A stretch of 64,000 bases of DNA from Prevotella sp. (GTDB lineage: Bacteria > Bacteroidota > Bacteroidia > Bacteroidales > Bacteroidaceae). The translations under genes and the position numbers were made by a program. Of the stretch, positions 6,738-16,053 are shown piece after piece. Position 1 is the first letter of the stretch, and every line of letters starts with the position of its first letter. Below the pieces are notes generated by a model. It did no database searches. It was not told the DNA's origin and saw only the letters and a program-made list of their open reading frames with translations. The stretch lies in assembly GCA_017410365.1 (NCBI GenBank), contig JAFQQY010000014.1:19326-83325 (forward strand). The letters run 5' to 3'.

Positions 6738-8180
6738 ATGTTTGTTGTTTTTACGATACTTATCTACTTTTTGCTGCTCTTTGTGTTGAGCCAGATAACA
6801 GGTAGAAAGTCAGGCAATACAGCCTTTTTCAGTGGCGAACATCGCTCGCCATGGTATGTAGTGGCTATAGGAATGGTGGGTGCTTCCATCTCAGGCATAA
6901 CCTTTGTGTCTGTGCCAGGCATGGTCATGGCTTATGATATGACCTATCTGCAGGCATGCATGGGATTTGTTGTTGGATACTTAGTAGTTGCATTTGTATT
7001 GCTTCCGCTATACTACCGCAATAATCTGATATCGATATATGGCTGGCTGAAAGACAGGTTGGGCAATCGCTCCTATAAGACGGCGTCGGCATTTTTTCTA
7101 TTGTCAAAGATGTGCGGTGCGTCGTTACGCTTTTATGTTGTCTGCCTTATACTTCAGAGGTTTGTGCTCGACGAGATAGGCGTGCCGTTTAGTGTGTCGG
7201 TAGTAGGTATGGTGCTGCTGATATGGCTCTACACAAGACGTGGAGGCGTGAAGACGCTGGTCTGGACCGATTGTTTTCAGACGATATGCATGTTGGGTGC
7301 GCTTCTGCTAGTGATTTGGCAGACGGTGGATGCGCTGGGGCTGACAATCCAGGAGGCAGCAGAAACTGTGGCAAATCATCCGAATAGCCGTGTTTTTGTG
7401 CTTGATGATTGGATTTCGACCCAGAACTTCTGGAAACAGTTTGTAAGTGGTATATTCATAGTGATTGTGATGACAGGGCTGGATCAGGATATGATGCAGA
7501 AAAATCTTACATGCAAGACATTGCGTGATGCTCAGAAGGATATGTGCAGTTATGGCTGTGCCTTTGTCCCGGTTAATTTGTTGTTCCTGTCGCTTGGCGT
7601 GCTGTTGGTCATGCTAACGGTGCAACAAGGCAAGGAACTGCCTACTGATGGTGACAGCCTATTGCCGATGTTTGCAGCATCTGGAGATTTGGGGCCAGCT
7701 GTAGTTATAATGTTTACTATTGGCATAATAGCAGCGTCATTCAGTAGTGCAGATTCTGCCATAACATCGATGACGACAGTGTGTTGTGTGGATATATTTG
7801 AAAAGATTGACAACGAGGATGTTAGGCATAAAGCACATATAGGCGTGTGCGCACTTTTTGCTGTTTTCATTTTGCTATTTGAAGCGGTGCATTCTGCAAG
7901 TGTTATAGATGCTGTATATATATTGTGCTCGTATACATACGGTCCGCTGCTGGGAATCTTTGCCTTCGGAATAATAACTAACCGCAAGGTAAACGATAAA
8001 TGCGTGCCCTATATAGCATGTGTCGCTCCATTAGTTTGCCTCTTTGCTGACAAAACAACGATGTTGTTGTTTGATTATAATTTTGGCTATGAACTTCTGA
8101 TGTTGAACGGTTTGCTGGTGTTTGTGGCAATGCTGCTTTGCTCAAGTAGGGTGGGGCATGAAAAACGGCAACCGACTTAA
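6738..8180 (+). CDS. Sodium:solute symporter (SSS family)
   Basis: 480 residues, about 13 hydrophobic segments, starting with a membrane helix directly at the N-terminus (FVVFTILIYFLLLFVLS). SSS family marks include GMVGASISGITFVSVPGM in the first helices, with the Ser/Thr-rich region FSSADSAITSMTT around residue 335-350 that matches the sodium-site helix of this family. Members import sugars, sialic acid, amino acids or vitamins with Na+; the substrate cannot be told here. It is divergent from trpB with only 107 bp between them, sharing a control region. It stands alone; the tmRNA gene converges with it 20 bp downstream. Confidence 0.88.
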   Translation: MFVVFTILIYFLLLFVLSQITGRKSGNTAFFSGEHRSPWYVVAIGMVGASISGITFVSVPGMVMAYDMTYLQACMGFVVGYLVVAFVLLPLYYRNNLISIYGWLKDRLGNRSYKTASAFFLLSKMCGASLRFYVVCLILQRFVLDEIGVPFSVSVVGMVLLIWLYTRRGGVKTLVWTDCFQTICMLGALLLVIWQTVDALGLTIQEAAETVANHPNSRVFVLDDWISTQNFWKQFVSGIFIVIVMTGLDQDMMQKNLTCKTLRDAQKDMCSYGCAFVPVNLLFLSLGVLLVMLTVQQGKELPTDGDSLLPMFAASGDLGPAVVIMFTIGIIAASFSSADSAITSMTTVCCVDIFEKIDNEDVRHKAHIGVCALFAVFILLFEAVHSASVIDAVYILCSYTYGPLLGIFAFGIITNRKVNDKCVPYIACVAPLVCLFADKTTMLLFDYNFGYELLMLNGLLVFVAMLLCSSRVGHEKRQPT

Positions 8181-8200
8181 TGCCGATTGCCGATGTAATG

Positions 8201-8597
8201 TGGAGCTGGAGGGAGTCGAACCCTCGTCCGCACAAGGAAACCATACGCTTTCTACACGCTTATTCCAGCCTTTGATTTTCGAGCAACAGCAAGACCTGGA
8301 CCACCAACTGATGCCTTATCCTCTAAATTTCACTGTCACATCGAGGCCTATGACAGCTATTTCCGATTTGCCTGCACCGCTTTGCCAAGAAGATTCGGAA
8401 CAACATCCCTTGAGCGATGTCTCGTTCTCCCGCCTTGCAGGAGAATTAAGCTAACAATCTACTATGCTTCGATTAAGCAGCGAGAGCGTACTTATTTTCG
8501 CCAATTAATTTTTCGACCGAATGGATTATGGAGCCTACAGCCGTCGCTCCGCGTGCTTACGTACCATTTCGTCTCGCCGTCAAATCCAGTCAACCCC
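8201..8597 (-). ncRNA. ssrA: tmRNA (transfer-messenger RNA)
   Basis: The minus strand starts GGGGTTGACTGGATTTGACG and ends with the T-arm GGGTTCGACTCCC followed by CAGCTCCA. Acceptor strands GGGGTTG and CAGCTCC pair with two G-U wobbles. CCA is not encoded (CAT follows). Within it, a resume codon GGC at 8502-8500 begins a tag reading frame G-E-N-K-Y-A-L-A-A and stops with TAA at 8475-8473; with the tRNA-borne Ala the tag is AGENKYALAA. tmRNA with SmpB rescues ribosomes stalled on broken messages and marks the product for proteolysis. Length of about 397 nt is normal. A minus-strand -7 box lies 35 bp upstream. Confidence 0.97.
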
Positions 8598-8631
8598 ATG
8601 ATATATAAGCTTTGTTTCCTCTTATCTTTTG

Positions 8632-8639
8632 CAAAGATA
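8632..8639 (-). promoter_or_regulatory. -7 box of the tmRNA gene
   Basis: Minus strand TATCTTTG. Transcription would begin near 8625, leaving about 28 nt to be trimmed by RNase P before the mature 5' end at 8597. Confidence 0.7.
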
Positions 8640-8683
8640 ATGCTTTTTACTGATTATTGGCACGTAAATTTAATAAAAATGTG

Positions 8684-8691
8684 TATCTTTG
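8684..8691 (+). promoter_or_regulatory. -7 box of the polysaccharide operon
   Basis: TATCTTTG, predicted start near 8698, leader of about 73 nt before the ATG at 8771. The operon that follows runs with short gaps or overlaps to at least 16752. Confidence 0.7.
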
Positions 8692-8770
8692 CAATAATTT
8701 TGCTTAAATGCAGTTTAATTTAATAGGATTTAATAACTAAAAAGATATTATTGTCGACATTTATATTATT

Positions 8771-11275
8771 ATGAGAAAATATGTATTATTGTTCTTGCTA
8801 TTCTTGCTGCCCATCGGAGCAGTAATGGCACAGTCTATGTCTGACCAACAGATTATTTCGTTTGTCATAGATGAGCAGGAAAAAGGCACCTCTCAGCAGC
8901 AGATAGTATCGCAGTTGATGAAAAGAGGTGTGTCAATAGACCAACTGAAAAGAGTCAAGCAAAAATATGAGCGTCAAATGGGGCAAGGCGGACTCGGAGT
9001 GAAAGATATAACTTCAGAGGGAAGCAAAGATCGTCTGCGCAAGAATAATTCAAAGAAAGCGGAAGAAAATGTATCTCAGTATCGTAAGAAAGATGGAAAT
9101 CGTCAGAAGACATATACATACGATGAGGAGGATGAGGAATTTCTGGAAATGCAGGACGAACTGAACTCATTTATACCAGACTCTACTGCAATGCTGGAAC
9201 AATTATTGGAAAAAGAAAAGAAAGAGAAGAACAAGCGTAAGGTTTTTGGCCGAGATATTTTCAATAATGAAGAACTGTCATTTGAACCTAATATGAACAT
9301 CGCAACACCAAGCGATTATAGACTAGGTGCAGGAGATGCTGTGTTCGTTGATATTTGGGGTGCATCGAATAATAGTTTTGAGAGTACCGTTTCTCCTGAT
9401 GGTACAATACAAATAGAAGGTTTCGGACCAGTTAGCGTTAGTGGAATGACAGTGGAAGAGGCTAATAGAAAACTGCGTAGAGAACTTGGAGCTCGTTATC
9501 AAAATTCTAATATTCGACTTACTGTTGGGCAAACAAAGACAATCATGGTAAATGTTATGGGTGAGGTAAAGGCACCAGGAACATACACCTTGTCTGCATT
9601 TGCAAGTGTATTCCATGCATTGTATATGGCTGGTGGCATAAGCGATATAGGAACACTACGTAATATAAAGGTGTATAGAAAAAATAAACTTGTAACAACG
9701 GTCGATGTTTATGATTATATACTCAACGGCAAATTGAGTGGCAACGTGAAACTGTCGGATAATGACGTGATTGTTGTTGGACCATACGATTGTTTGGTAA
9801 ACATAACAGGTAAGGTTAAGCGCCCGATGTTCTATGAAATGAAGAAGGATGAAAGTGTGAATACTCTGTTGCAATATGCAGGAGGGTTTACAGGCGATGC
9901 TTATAAGAAGTCAATCCGAGTAGTAAGAAAAGCAGGGACTCAGTATTCTGTATATAATGTCGGAGAATTTGAAATGAACTCTTTCCGTCTTAGTGATGAG
10001 GATTCGCTTAGTGTTGATTCTATACTAAAGCGCTATTCAAATATGGTTGAAATAAAAGGTGCAGTGTTCCGTCCTGGAATGTATCAAGTAGGCGGTAATG
10101 TTAGTACTGTTCGACAGTTAATAGAAATTGCAGAAGGTGTTACAGAACAAGCGTTCACAGCGCGTGGCGTGATGCATAGAATGAAAGCAGATCGTACTCT
10201 TGAAGTTTTGGCAGTTGATGTGGCTGGAATATTAAACGGAACTGTGGCAGATATTCCTCTAAGAAATGAAGATGTTCTTTATATTCCAAGTAAAAAGGAA
10301 CTATTGGCCGAACAGATACTTACAATTCATGGTGAAGTTATTTACCCTGGTGTTTATCAATATGCAGACAACGAAACTATAGAAGACTTTATTCTGCAGG
10401 CTGGTGGTTTAAAGGATGCAGCATCTGTAATGAAAGTTGATGTAGCGAGAAGAATCGTTAATCCATACGCAACTAGTGCAAATGACACAATAGCACAGAC
10501 ATTCTCTTTTAAAATTAAAGATGGTTTTGTGATAGATGGCCAACAAGGTTTCGTGTTGAAACCATACGATGAGGTTTATGTCCGTAAGAGTCCAGGCTAT
10601 TCTGTCCAGCAGAATGTTAAGGTTGAAGGTGAAATCATGTTCAGTGGTACTTATACATTGTCTAAGAAAAACCAGCGCCTGAGCGAAATTATTGCGCAGG
10701 CAGGAGGCCTGATGCCAACAGCATATGCAAAGGGTGCTCGTTTGGAGCGTACCATAACACCAGAGGAACGTATGAGAATGGAAACGGTGTTGAAAATGGC
10801 ACAGGCCCAGAGTGGTGAAAAAGATTCTGTGAATTTGAAAAAACTTGATTTGGGATATACATATTATGTAGGTATAAATCTGGATAAGGCTCTAGAAGAA
10901 CCTGGAAGTAACTATGACATCGTACTTAGAGAGGGTGACCGCATTATAATACCCGAATATTCAAATACAGTAAAGATAAGTGGTGATGTGATGTATCCAA
11001 ACACCGTTGCATATAGTAAAGGTAAAGGACATAAGTATTATGTAGACCAGGCTGGTGGATGGGGTAATCGTGCAAAGAAAAGTCGTACATACATTATTTA
11101 TATGAACGGAACGGTTGCTAAGGCTAGTAGTAGCAACAAACCTGAGCCTGGATGTGAGATTATTGTTCCAAGTAAACCAAAGTCAAGCAAGATGACGCCT
11201 GCTGAAATTATGACCATCGGTACAGGTACGGCATCTATAGCGACCATGATAGCAACGATTGCCAATATATTATAG
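8771..11275 (+). CDS. Polysaccharide export outer membrane protein with six SLBB-like repeats
   Basis: 834 residues with a signal peptide (LLFLLFLLPIGAVMAQ). A polar, coiled-coil-prone region spans about 25-150. The Poly_export domain starts near residue 183 (YRLGAGDAVFVDIWG). SLBB-type repeats of the form GEVKAPGTY follow near residues 256, 342, 425, 515, 615 and 733. The protein is more than twice the length of E. coli Wza, as is usual in Bacteroidota. A hydrophobic C-terminal segment (about 812-834) may span the membrane. It should form the outer membrane/periplasmic channel through which the capsular or exopolysaccharide made by the following genes leaves the cell. It is first in the operon, 23 bp before wzz. 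Confidence 0.92.
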   Translation: MRKYVLLFLLFLLPIGAVMAQSMSDQQIISFVIDEQEKGTSQQQIVSQLMKRGVSIDQLKRVKQKYERQMGQGGLGVKDITSEGSKDRLRKNNSKKAEENVSQYRKKDGNRQKTYTYDEEDEEFLEMQDELNSFIPDSTAMLEQLLEKEKKEKNKRKVFGRDIFNNEELSFEPNMNIATPSDYRLGAGDAVFVDIWGASNNSFESTVSPDGTIQIEGFGPVSVSGMTVEEANRKLRRELGARYQNSNIRLTVGQTKTIMVNVMGEVKAPGTYTLSAFASVFHALYMAGGISDIGTLRNIKVYRKNKLVTTVDVYDYILNGKLSGNVKLSDNDVIVVGPYDCLVNITGKVKRPMFYEMKKDESVNTLLQYAGGFTGDAYKKSIRVVRKAGTQYSVYNVGEFEMNSFRLSDEDSLSVDSILKRYSNMVEIKGAVFRPGMYQVGGNVSTVRQLIEIAEGVTEQAFTARGVMHRMKADRTLEVLAVDVAGILNGTVADIPLRNEDVLYIPSKKELLAEQILTIHGEVIYPGVYQYADNETIEDFILQAGGLKDAASVMKVDVARRIVNPYATSANDTIAQTFSFKIKDGFVIDGQQGFVLKPYDEVYVRKSPGYSVQQNVKVEGEIMFSGTYTLSKKNQRLSEIIAQAGGLMPTAYAKGARLERTITPEERMRMETVLKMAQAQSGEKDSVNLKKLDLGYTYYVGINLDKALEEPGSNYDIVLREGDRIIIPEYSNTVKISGDVMYPNTVAYSKGKGHKYYVDQAGGWGNRAKKSRTYIIYMNGTVAKASSSNKPEPGCEIIVPSKPKSSKMTPAEIMTIGTGTASIATMIATIANIL

Positions 11276-11298
11276 TATTATATAGAAAAATGTGATTT

Positions 11299-12369
11299 AT
11301 GAGCGACGAAATAAAAAAAGATACAATAGATTATGGTAAAATCGTAAGAACTCTTTGGGAAAAGAAGATTGTATTTTTAAAGGTTTTGCCTATAATCTTT
11401 GTAATATCATGTTTATGGATATTGCCACAACCGCGTTACTACAAATGTGACGTAATGTTAGCACCAGAAACATCTACAGACGATGTTGCAGGAAGTCTCT
11501 CTTCTATGGCTTCAAGTTTCGGTATTAAATTTGGTTCTGCTAATAATGATGCTATATATCCAGAATTGTATCCAGATTTGTTGTCTTCAAATGAATTTAT
11601 GATAGGTGTATTGGAAACTCCTATTACAACAGTAGATAGCTCACTTACGACTGATTATTACACTTACTTGGTCAAACATCAAAAACCAAATTGGCTAACT
11701 CAACCTTTTGTTGATGCGATGGAATGGTTAAAGCGTGTATTGTCAGATAAAGACAAATATGCAAATGCAGGTTCGCCAAAAGCATTGAATCCATTTAAAC
11801 TGTCAGAGTTTGATTTCAATATTGTTGAAATAGCCAAAAAGAAGATATTGTGCTATGTAAATAAAAAGACAGAAGTTATAACTATAACTTTTACTGATCA
11901 AGATCCATATATTGCAGCCATAATGGCAAATTCTGTAAAACAACATTTGCAGAATTATATTATAGACTATCGAACAAAAAAAGCACGCGTTGACGTAGAA
12001 CATTATCAGGCGTTGTCGGATAGTGCTTATGCAGAATATGAGTTGGCAACAAAGCGGTATGATAAGTTCTGCGATCAGAATTTAGACTTAGTGCTTCAAT
12101 CTGCTATATCAAAGCGTGACAACTTGCAGAAAGACATGGAGCAGAAATTCAGCACTTATACTGCATCAAAGACACAACTAGAAGTCATGAAGGCAAAACT
12201 ACAAGAGAAAACACCCGCATTCACGACTTTAAAAAGCGCGACAGTGCCAATTAAGCCAGCAGGTCCCAAACGTATGATTTTTGTAGCAGCCATGTTAATC
12301 TTGTCAACTGTAATAACTGCTTTTTGGTTGACAAGGAAAGAATGCATGAAAGTATTCTCTGCAAAATAG
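11299..12369 (+). CDS. wzz: Chain-length determinant (Wzz family) protein
   Basis: 356 residues. N-terminal cytoplasmic tail, first membrane helix about 29-43 (VLPIIFVISCLWIL), large periplasmic region with a coiled-coil stretch around 235-310 (ALSDSAYAEYELATKRYDK), and a second helix near residues 328-348. PIKPAGPKR just before the last helix is the Pro-rich motif typical of Wzz proteins. No Walker motifs or Tyr-rich tail, so there is no fused autokinase as in Wzc, and no separate kinase is found in the locus. It sets polymer length together with the Wzy-like polymerase two genes downstream. A start at ATG 11299 follows the export gene by 23 bp. Confidence 0.85.
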   Translation: MSDEIKKDTIDYGKIVRTLWEKKIVFLKVLPIIFVISCLWILPQPRYYKCDVMLAPETSTDDVAGSLSSMASSFGIKFGSANNDAIYPELYPDLLSSNEFMIGVLETPITTVDSSLTTDYYTYLVKHQKPNWLTQPFVDAMEWLKRVLSDKDKYANAGSPKALNPFKLSEFDFNIVEIAKKKILCYVNKKTEVITITFTDQDPYIAAIMANSVKQHLQNYIIDYRTKKARVDVEHYQALSDSAYAEYELATKRYDKFCDQNLDLVLQSAISKRDNLQKDMEQKFSTYTASKTQLEVMKAKLQEKTPAFTTLKSATVPIKPAGPKRMIFVAAMLILSTVITAFWLTRKECMKVFSAK

Positions 12370-12396
12370 TTTTGTTTGTTAGCATACAGTGGTGCA

Positions 12397-13842
12397 ATGG
12401 GAATAAAGCGTAATGTCGCATACAGTAGCATACTTACCGTTGGCAGTCATGTGTGTGCACTGCTAACTTATCCCTATGTTTCAAGAACTCTTGGGGTGGC
12501 AGGAGTTGGAATATACGACTTTGTCGATAGCATTATAAACTACTTTATTTTGTTCTCCATGCTGGGAATATCAGCATGTGGCATTCGAGAAATAGCGGCA
12601 AACAAAACTGAAAATAAAAAATTGTCGCAAGTCTTTTCAAGCATATTGTCATTCCACCTGCTTACAACAATGATTGCAATAGCAATTCTTGCTGTTGCAA
12701 TGTTCACAATAGAGGAACTTTTCCAGTATCGCAGTCTGTTATGCATAGGTATATGTAAATTGTTGTTTAATGCCTTGATGGTAGAATGGTTTTTTACAGG
12801 AATGGAGAATTTCGCTTATATAGCGAAGCGTAATCTTTCGATAAAAGTGTTCTACGTAATATGTGTTTTTCTATTTATAAAAGATAAAGACGACTATGTT
12901 CTTTATTATATACTGACTACTTCAACTGTCGTTATCAATGCTATGGTCAATATAATATACAGTAGGAAGTTTGTAAAATTCTCTATTAAACAGTTTACAT
13001 TAAAGCCATATTACAAGACAATTGTGTCTATCGGTATATACATGATTGTCACATCATTATACACATCGTTAAATATTGCTTGGTTAGGAATTGCATGCAA
13101 TACTATTCAAGTAGGATATTATTCGACCTCAACAAGACTATATACAATCATCATTGCCCTTTTCACAGCATTTACGAATGTTATGTTTCCGAGAATGTCG
13201 TCTTTGCTCTCACAAGGTGCATCTAAGGAGTTTTGGGAAAAGATATCTTTGTCAGTCAATGTACTATTTTCTTTTGCATTCCCAACTCTTTGTTTATCTG
13301 CTATAATAGGTCCCACGCTTTTACATTTTCTCGTTGGCGACGGTTTTGAAGGCTCTTATCTGCCATTCCAGATAATATCAGTGTTGATACTTATCATAGG
13401 TTATGAGCAGATATTGGTTTTGCAGATTCTTATGCCGATGAAACATGATAGTATTATATTGCGAAATTCATTTGTAGGTGCCACTTTAGCCATAATTTTA
13501 AATTTCTCTATTGTAGAAAATATGGGTGCTGTAGGAACTGCTATCGTATGGTTATCTTCTGAAGTATGTGTCTTCTTGTTGGCACTATGGTATCTTAATA
13601 GTCATTATGATTACAAATTACCTTCAAAAGAGATTCTTCGTTATATATTAGGATACCTTCCTCTTGCGGCTATATTATATGCATGTAAGGCATTATTGCC
13701 ATTGAATGATATATTTATACTCTTATTTGCAGGAACCATAACGCTGATATATACATACTATATTCAGTTGTATTTCTTGCGGTGCCCAGTGATAATACAA
13801 ACAATTAATAGATTGCATGAATATGTCAAACAGCGCAAGTAG
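12397..13842 (+). CDS. wzx: Wzx-like polysaccharide flippase
   Basis: 481 residues from ATG 12397 (a TTG 21 bp upstream is also in frame but lengthens the tail before the first helix without benefit). The N-terminus GIKRNVAYSSILTVGSHVCA and YPYVSRTLGVAGVGIYDF are characteristic of MOP-superfamily O-antigen/capsule flippases, with about 14 membrane segments. It moves undecaprenyl-linked repeat units across the inner membrane. It sits between wzz and the polymerase, whose start overlaps its end by 26 bp, indicating translational coupling. Confidence 0.88.
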   Translation: MGIKRNVAYSSILTVGSHVCALLTYPYVSRTLGVAGVGIYDFVDSIINYFILFSMLGISACGIREIAANKTENKKLSQVFSSILSFHLLTTMIAIAILAVAMFTIEELFQYRSLLCIGICKLLFNALMVEWFFTGMENFAYIAKRNLSIKVFYVICVFLFIKDKDDYVLYYILTTSTVVINAMVNIIYSRKFVKFSIKQFTLKPYYKTIVSIGIYMIVTSLYTSLNIAWLGIACNTIQVGYYSTSTRLYTIIIALFTAFTNVMFPRMSSLLSQGASKEFWEKISLSVNVLFSFAFPTLCLSAIIGPTLLHFLVGDGFEGSYLPFQIISVLILIIGYEQILVLQILMPMKHDSIILRNSFVGATLAIILNFSIVENMGAVGTAIVWLSSEVCVFLLALWYLNSHYDYKLPSKEILRYILGYLPLAAILYACKALLPLNDIFILLFAGTITLIYTYYIQLYFLRCPVIIQTINRLHEYVKQRK

Positions 13843-15112
13843 AATTAATATCATTTCATTGTTGATGTCTACAGCCAAGAATGTTGTCGTGACGATATTC
13901 ATGGTGGCATTGGTGATTTTTTTAGGAAACGGACTGAACCTTATTGGCTGGGGGTATATTGTACAAATGCGATATTATCTGCTTATGGCTGGTATGTGTT
14001 GGATGTTGTATGGACTCTTTTTCATACAATATCGAGAAAGACAAATTACGTTTAAATATTACTCACTCTTTTTGACGTTATGGCCCTTTAGTATCTTGCT
14101 AACATCATTTTTACTTGGGGGTAGTATTGCTGATGAGTTGATACAAGTACAAGTCTGGGTATATGTGTCAACATTCTTTATGCTTTTCTATCATTTTAAA
14201 TTCACGGAAAATAGGGTTATGTGGATCATCATGATAGTAGCATTGATTACGGTTACAATACAGATTTTACAACAGATAGAACCTCTTTTTGCCGTTTTTG
14301 GCGGTAGTCCAGATGATACAGGCGAAGTTGTTATTACAGGTGAACGTAACGGTATGGCAAGATTTTTTGTCGGCAGTTATCAAGTACAGATGTTGGCAAT
14401 GTGTTTCTGTTGGTATAAAATGCTGAAGACATTCAAGCCGATATGGTTTTTATTGTCAGCATTGATGTTAGTCTCTATTTATCTTTATTTGACCAAGCAG
14501 ATACTTATAACAACATTATTGACATTGGCTTTGTCGTTCTTTTTTGTTAAAGGGCGTTGGGTTCGTATCTTGTCATATGTTCTGTTGGCTATATGTGGTA
14601 TTTCTTTAGCTATTTTCTGGGATGACTTGTTCGGTGAGATGATTAGAGAATCAAAAGATGATAGTTTCTCACATGCCATTAGGTTTGAATTTATAGGATA
14701 TATAATAGAGTACAATTTTGCGAATCCTGTAAAAGCCATTTTCGGTCATGGAACAACAATACCCTTCTTTGAGGAATTAAGACACATGCTTTATTATCCG
14801 TCTGATATCGGCTTTTTCGGTGAATCCATATATTATGGATGGCTTTGGGCTTTAGCATATTTTTATGTAGCATTTAGAATCTTAGTAACATATCGCAATC
14901 GTATTCCACTTTATATCCGTCTTTACATCTTATGTTCTGGGTTTATCTCAATTTTTATTTTCCCATATAGAGACAGAATTGAAATGTACAACTGGATGTG
15001 CGTTATATATATAGCATCATTATATATTGACAAACCACAAGAGCACGATGAAAAAGACAATGAAATAGGAATAAAGGAGATGGAAATCGTCACAAATCAA
15101 AGCGAAGCATGA
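13817..15112 (+). CDS. wzy: Wzy-like polysaccharide polymerase
   Basis: 431 residues with about 10-11 hydrophobic helices and a large periplasmic-type loop in the second half (residues about 270-335, containing SHAIRFEFIGYI and FGHGTTIPFFEE), as in O-antigen polymerases of the Wzy/WaaL fold. Polymerases are too divergent for certain family assignment by eye; topology and position between the flippase and a glycosyltransferase support the call. Two ATG codons (13817 and 13823) lie inside the end of wzx. The stop overlaps the next start as ATGA. The C-terminal tail is acidic and soluble. Confidence 0.78.
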   Translation: MNMSNSASRINIISLLMSTAKNVVVTIFMVALVIFLGNGLNLIGWGYIVQMRYYLLMAGMCWMLYGLFFIQYRERQITFKYYSLFLTLWPFSILLTSFLLGGSIADELIQVQVWVYVSTFFMLFYHFKFTENRVMWIIMIVALITVTIQILQQIEPLFAVFGGSPDDTGEVVITGERNGMARFFVGSYQVQMLAMCFCWYKMLKTFKPIWFLLSALMLVSIYLYLTKQILITTLLTLALSFFFVKGRWVRILSYVLLAICGISLAIFWDDLFGEMIRESKDDSFSHAIRFEFIGYIIEYNFANPVKAIFGHGTTIPFFEELRHMLYYPSDIGFFGESIYYGWLWALAYFYVAFRILVTYRNRIPLYIRLYILCSGFISIFIFPYRDRIEMYNWMCVIYIASLYIDKPQEHDEKDNEIGIKEMEIVTNQSEA

Positions 15113-16038
15113 AATTCTCTATAATAATACCAGCATATAAGATTAATTATCTGAAAGAAGCAGTTGAAAGTGTAATCTGCCAGTCTTTCAAGGACTTCGA
15201 ATTGCTCATTTTCGACGACTGCTCTCCACACGATATAAAATCGTTGGCAAGTGAATACTTGGCAGATAAAAGAGTTAAATATTTCCGTAATAAGAGCAAT
15301 TATGGAGCAGAACACCTTGCTGACAATTGGAACAATGCTTTGTCCTATTGTAAAGGTGATTATGTGATATGCATGGGAGATGATGACAGACTTACACCGA
15401 ATAGTCTTGAGATATATGCAGGCTTGATTAACAAGTACCCAGAAATAACGGTATTCCATGGTCAGACGGAGGTTATTGACGAAAATGGACACGTGATGGA
15501 ATACTTGGAGCCAAGATTTGAAAAAGAAAGTGTTTGGCAACTGATTTATTACCGATGGGCAGGACTTGGCAGACAACAGTTTGTAGGAGATTTTTGCTAC
15601 AACAGAGAAGCATTGATTAAAGACGGCGGATTCTACAACCTTCCTTTAGCATGGGGCAGCGATGACATCACTGCATGTATTGCAGCAAGCAAGAATGGCA
15701 TTGCCAATTCACAAGACATCTGTTTCCAATACCGTAAGAACAGACATACCATTTCTAATTCGGCAAATGCAGATTTAAAAATTAAAGCATTGTTGTTGCA
15801 GCGCAAATGGTATGAGGATTTTATAGCAAGACATAATCAAACGATAGAGATAGAAAGTACCATGCGGTATCTTTTGCTGCAACTGTTGCCGCAGCACTTT
15901 GAGTTTCATAACAAGATTATTATATATGATGACTTGAAAATCAACAAATGTCGACTTTTCCACTGGTTATCACAACAACGAAGTTTGAGTTTGACCAAGC
16001 TGCAGATTTTAAAACAGTTTATTAAAGCTATATCATAA
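15109..16038 (+). CDS. Glycosyltransferase family 2
   Basis: 309 residues. GT-A fold marks: FSIIIPAYKINYLKEAVESV at the start, LLIFDDCSPHD at about 34, and the metal-binding stretch VICMGDDDRLTP near residue 87. It adds one sugar to the lipid-linked repeat unit on the cytoplasmic side; donor and acceptor cannot be inferred. Start codon overlaps the polymerase stop by 4 bp (ATGA), so it is co-translated. Confidence 0.88.
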   Translation: MKFSIIIPAYKINYLKEAVESVICQSFKDFELLIFDDCSPHDIKSLASEYLADKRVKYFRNKSNYGAEHLADNWNNALSYCKGDYVICMGDDDRLTPNSLEIYAGLINKYPEITVFHGQTEVIDENGHVMEYLEPRFEKESVWQLIYYRWAGLGRQQFVGDFCYNREALIKDGGFYNLPLAWGSDDITACIAASKNGIANSQDICFQYRKNRHTISNSANADLKIKALLLQRKWYEDFIARHNQTIEIESTMRYLLLQLLPQHFEFHNKIIIYDDLKINKCRLFHWLSQQRSLSLTKLQILKQFIKAIS

Positions 16039-16053
16039 CCACCATATCAGTAT

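Noticed and set aside
8122-8454. Reading frames over the tmRNA gene on both strands
   Set aside because: The region folds and reads as tmRNA; frames are fortuitous.
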